Positions 63,203-64,000 of a DNA stretch of 64,000 bases are shown piece by piece; the stretch's first letter is position 1; every line of letters begins with the position of its first letter. The notes beneath the pieces are model-generated. The model saw nothing but the letters and a program-made list of their open reading frames with translations, had not been told where the DNA came from and made no database searches. This stretch comes from Gammaproteobacteria bacterium (GTDB lineage Bacteria > Pseudomonadota > Gammaproteobacteria > Eutrophobiales > Eutrophobiaceae), in assembly GCA_003250975.1 (NCBI GenBank), contig QKIY01000028.1:321248-385247 (forward strand), written 5' to 3'. The translations under genes were made by a program, and so were the position numbers.

Positions 63203-64000
63203 CTATTCCAGGTTATACATGTAGGCAGCTAGGGTACCATCAGTGGCATAAATATATACGGTATCTGCATGGACGATCGGCTGGGCAATTATCCTGCTGC
63301 TTGAAAGCCGCTTTCTTGCAACTATCTCACCCGTATATTTATCAAACCAGTGCAAATAACCTTCCTGGTCACCTACAACAATCATATTGCCGTGGGCCGT
63401 AGGGGCAGTGGCTTCACGGGCCTGCAGCTTTTCAGACTTCCAGACGGAATTACCCGTGAAGCGATCAAGCGCCCAGACATTGCTTTCATCATCGGTAATA
63501 TAGACATTATCACCGTCTACAGTAAGTCCCGTATGGGACGAGATCTCGCGTGTCCAGAGTATGCTGCCTGTGTCGACAAGCAAAGCTGCGAGCCGTCCCT
63601 GGAATGTAGCAACGAAGATGACACCGCCGTCTATTACGGGCTCCGCGTCGATATCTACCATGCGTTCCAGCTCCGAACGGCCTGAACCGAGGGCAATCCG
63701 TGTCTCCCAGACCAGCTTGCCGGTCTGAATCTCGATAGCCGCCAGCCGACCTTCATCAAAGCCGATAATGGCCAGTTCATTATTGATGGCGGGCGCGCTA
63801 GTCCCCCGCAAGCTCAGGGCCGGGACCGACTGGTCATAGATCCACATTTTCTCACCATTGGTCGCATTCAATGCGAAGGTCTTGCCATCGATTGTCCGGA
63901 CCACGACGATACCTTTTGAGATCCGGGGTGCTGCGAGCACTTCACTGGATACGCGGGTACGCCATACGGGTTGACCATCCTCTGAACTCAATGCAATAAC
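63203..64000 (-). CDS. bamB: Outer-membrane protein assembly factor BamB, 3' part
   Basis: Partial: the reading frame runs off the right edge, so the N-terminus and lipobox are missing. At least 265 residues of a PQQ-like eight-bladed propeller are seen: repeats GKTFALNATNGEKMWIYDQSVP, AAIEIQTGKLVWETRIALG, AALLVDTGSILWTREISSH and VWALDRFTGNSVWKSEKL. The conserved bamB-der order supports the call. It acts in the BAM complex. Confidence 0.95.
   Translation of the reverse strand, partial: VIALSSEDGQPVWRTRVSSEVLAAPRISKGIVVVRTIDGKTFALNATNGEKMWIYDQSVPALSLRGTSAPAINNELAIIGFDEGRLAAIEIQTGKLVWETRIALGSGRSELERMVDIDAEPVIDGGVIFVATFQGRLAALLVDTGSILWTREISSHTGLTVDGDNVYITDDESNVWALDRFTGNSVWKSEKLQAREATAPTAHGNMIVVGDQEGYLHWFDKYTGEIVARKRLSSSRIIAQPIVHADTVYIYATDGTLAAYMYNLE

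Overview
This window looks like an ordinary chromosomal segment of a gammaproteobacterium with moderate GC. The gene content and order support this: rpe-gph-trpEGDC, hemA-prfA-prmC-moeB, TPR lipoprotein-lolB-ispE-tRNA-Gln-prs-rplY-pth-ychF, dapA-bamC, der-bamB, phoH-bcp-gcvR, purK-purE, dsbA-cytochrome c4-engB. Outer-membrane machinery (LolB, BamB, BamC, a TonB receptor, a porin, an LpxR-like protein) shows a Gram-negative. Cytochromes c4 and c5, a TRAP-type binding lipoprotein and a phasin suggest a respiring, polyhydroxyalkanoate-storing, probably environmental relative of the Chromatiales/Thiotrichales. The species is not identifiable from this sequence alone. No rRNA, insertion sequence, prophage or CRISPR array was seen.

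Layout. 1-2 kb: TRAP binding lipoprotein, membrane-anchored cytochrome c5, tRNA-Arg(CCG). 2.4-8.6 kb (minus): a four-gene sensory module of NarL-type response regulator, TonB-dependent receptor, periplasmic ABC-binding-like protein and hybrid histidine kinase. 8.7-20.2 kb: mainly minus-strand housekeeping genes (purKE, dsbA, cytochrome c4, M48 peptidase, rpmE, xth, SH3 protein, prlC, GIDE protein, lemA), with engB on plus. The 0.5 kb after engB holds no gene. It contains a minus-strand triple hairpin with CUCCCC loops and a cluster of DnaA-box-like 9-mers. 20.4-27.7 kb (plus): bacterioferritin, then a Fur-box-led run of bfd, porin, exported FMN-binding protein, PepSY membrane protein and a ferric-iron ABC transporter. 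27.8-31.3 kb (plus): gcvH, tpx, dgkA, lpxR-like, gamma-glutamylcyclotransferase-like, LEA-type lipoprotein.

31.2-35.9 kb (minus): hemA-prfA-prmC-small gene-moeB-JAMM peptidase. 36-44.5 kb (plus): TPR lipoprotein, lolB, ispE, tRNA-Gln(TTG), prs, rplY, pth, ychF, aldolase-like, VOC and DUF167 genes. 45 kb: a phasin behind a promoter embedded in a perfect 13-bp inverted repeat. 45.5-51.7 kb (minus): SMP-30-like protein and rpe-gph-trpE-trpG-trpD-trpC. 51.8-64 kb: small unknowns, a methyltransferase, queG, an AI-2E family permease, phoH, bcp, gcvR, dapA, bamC, der and the 3' part of bamB.

The most unusual signals are non-coding. First, a near-consensus sigma-54 promoter at 55836-55852 is followed 82 nt later by a strong plus-strand terminator with no gene between them, and the predicted RNA carries ACCUCCU near its 5' end. 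Second, a structured minus-strand RNA candidate lies at the engB 3' side, the position of Spot 42 (E. coli) and ErsA (Pseudomonas). Third, the DnaA-box cluster lies beside it. Among proteins, the iron operon and the TonB-receptor/kinase module are the best candidates for little-described systems.
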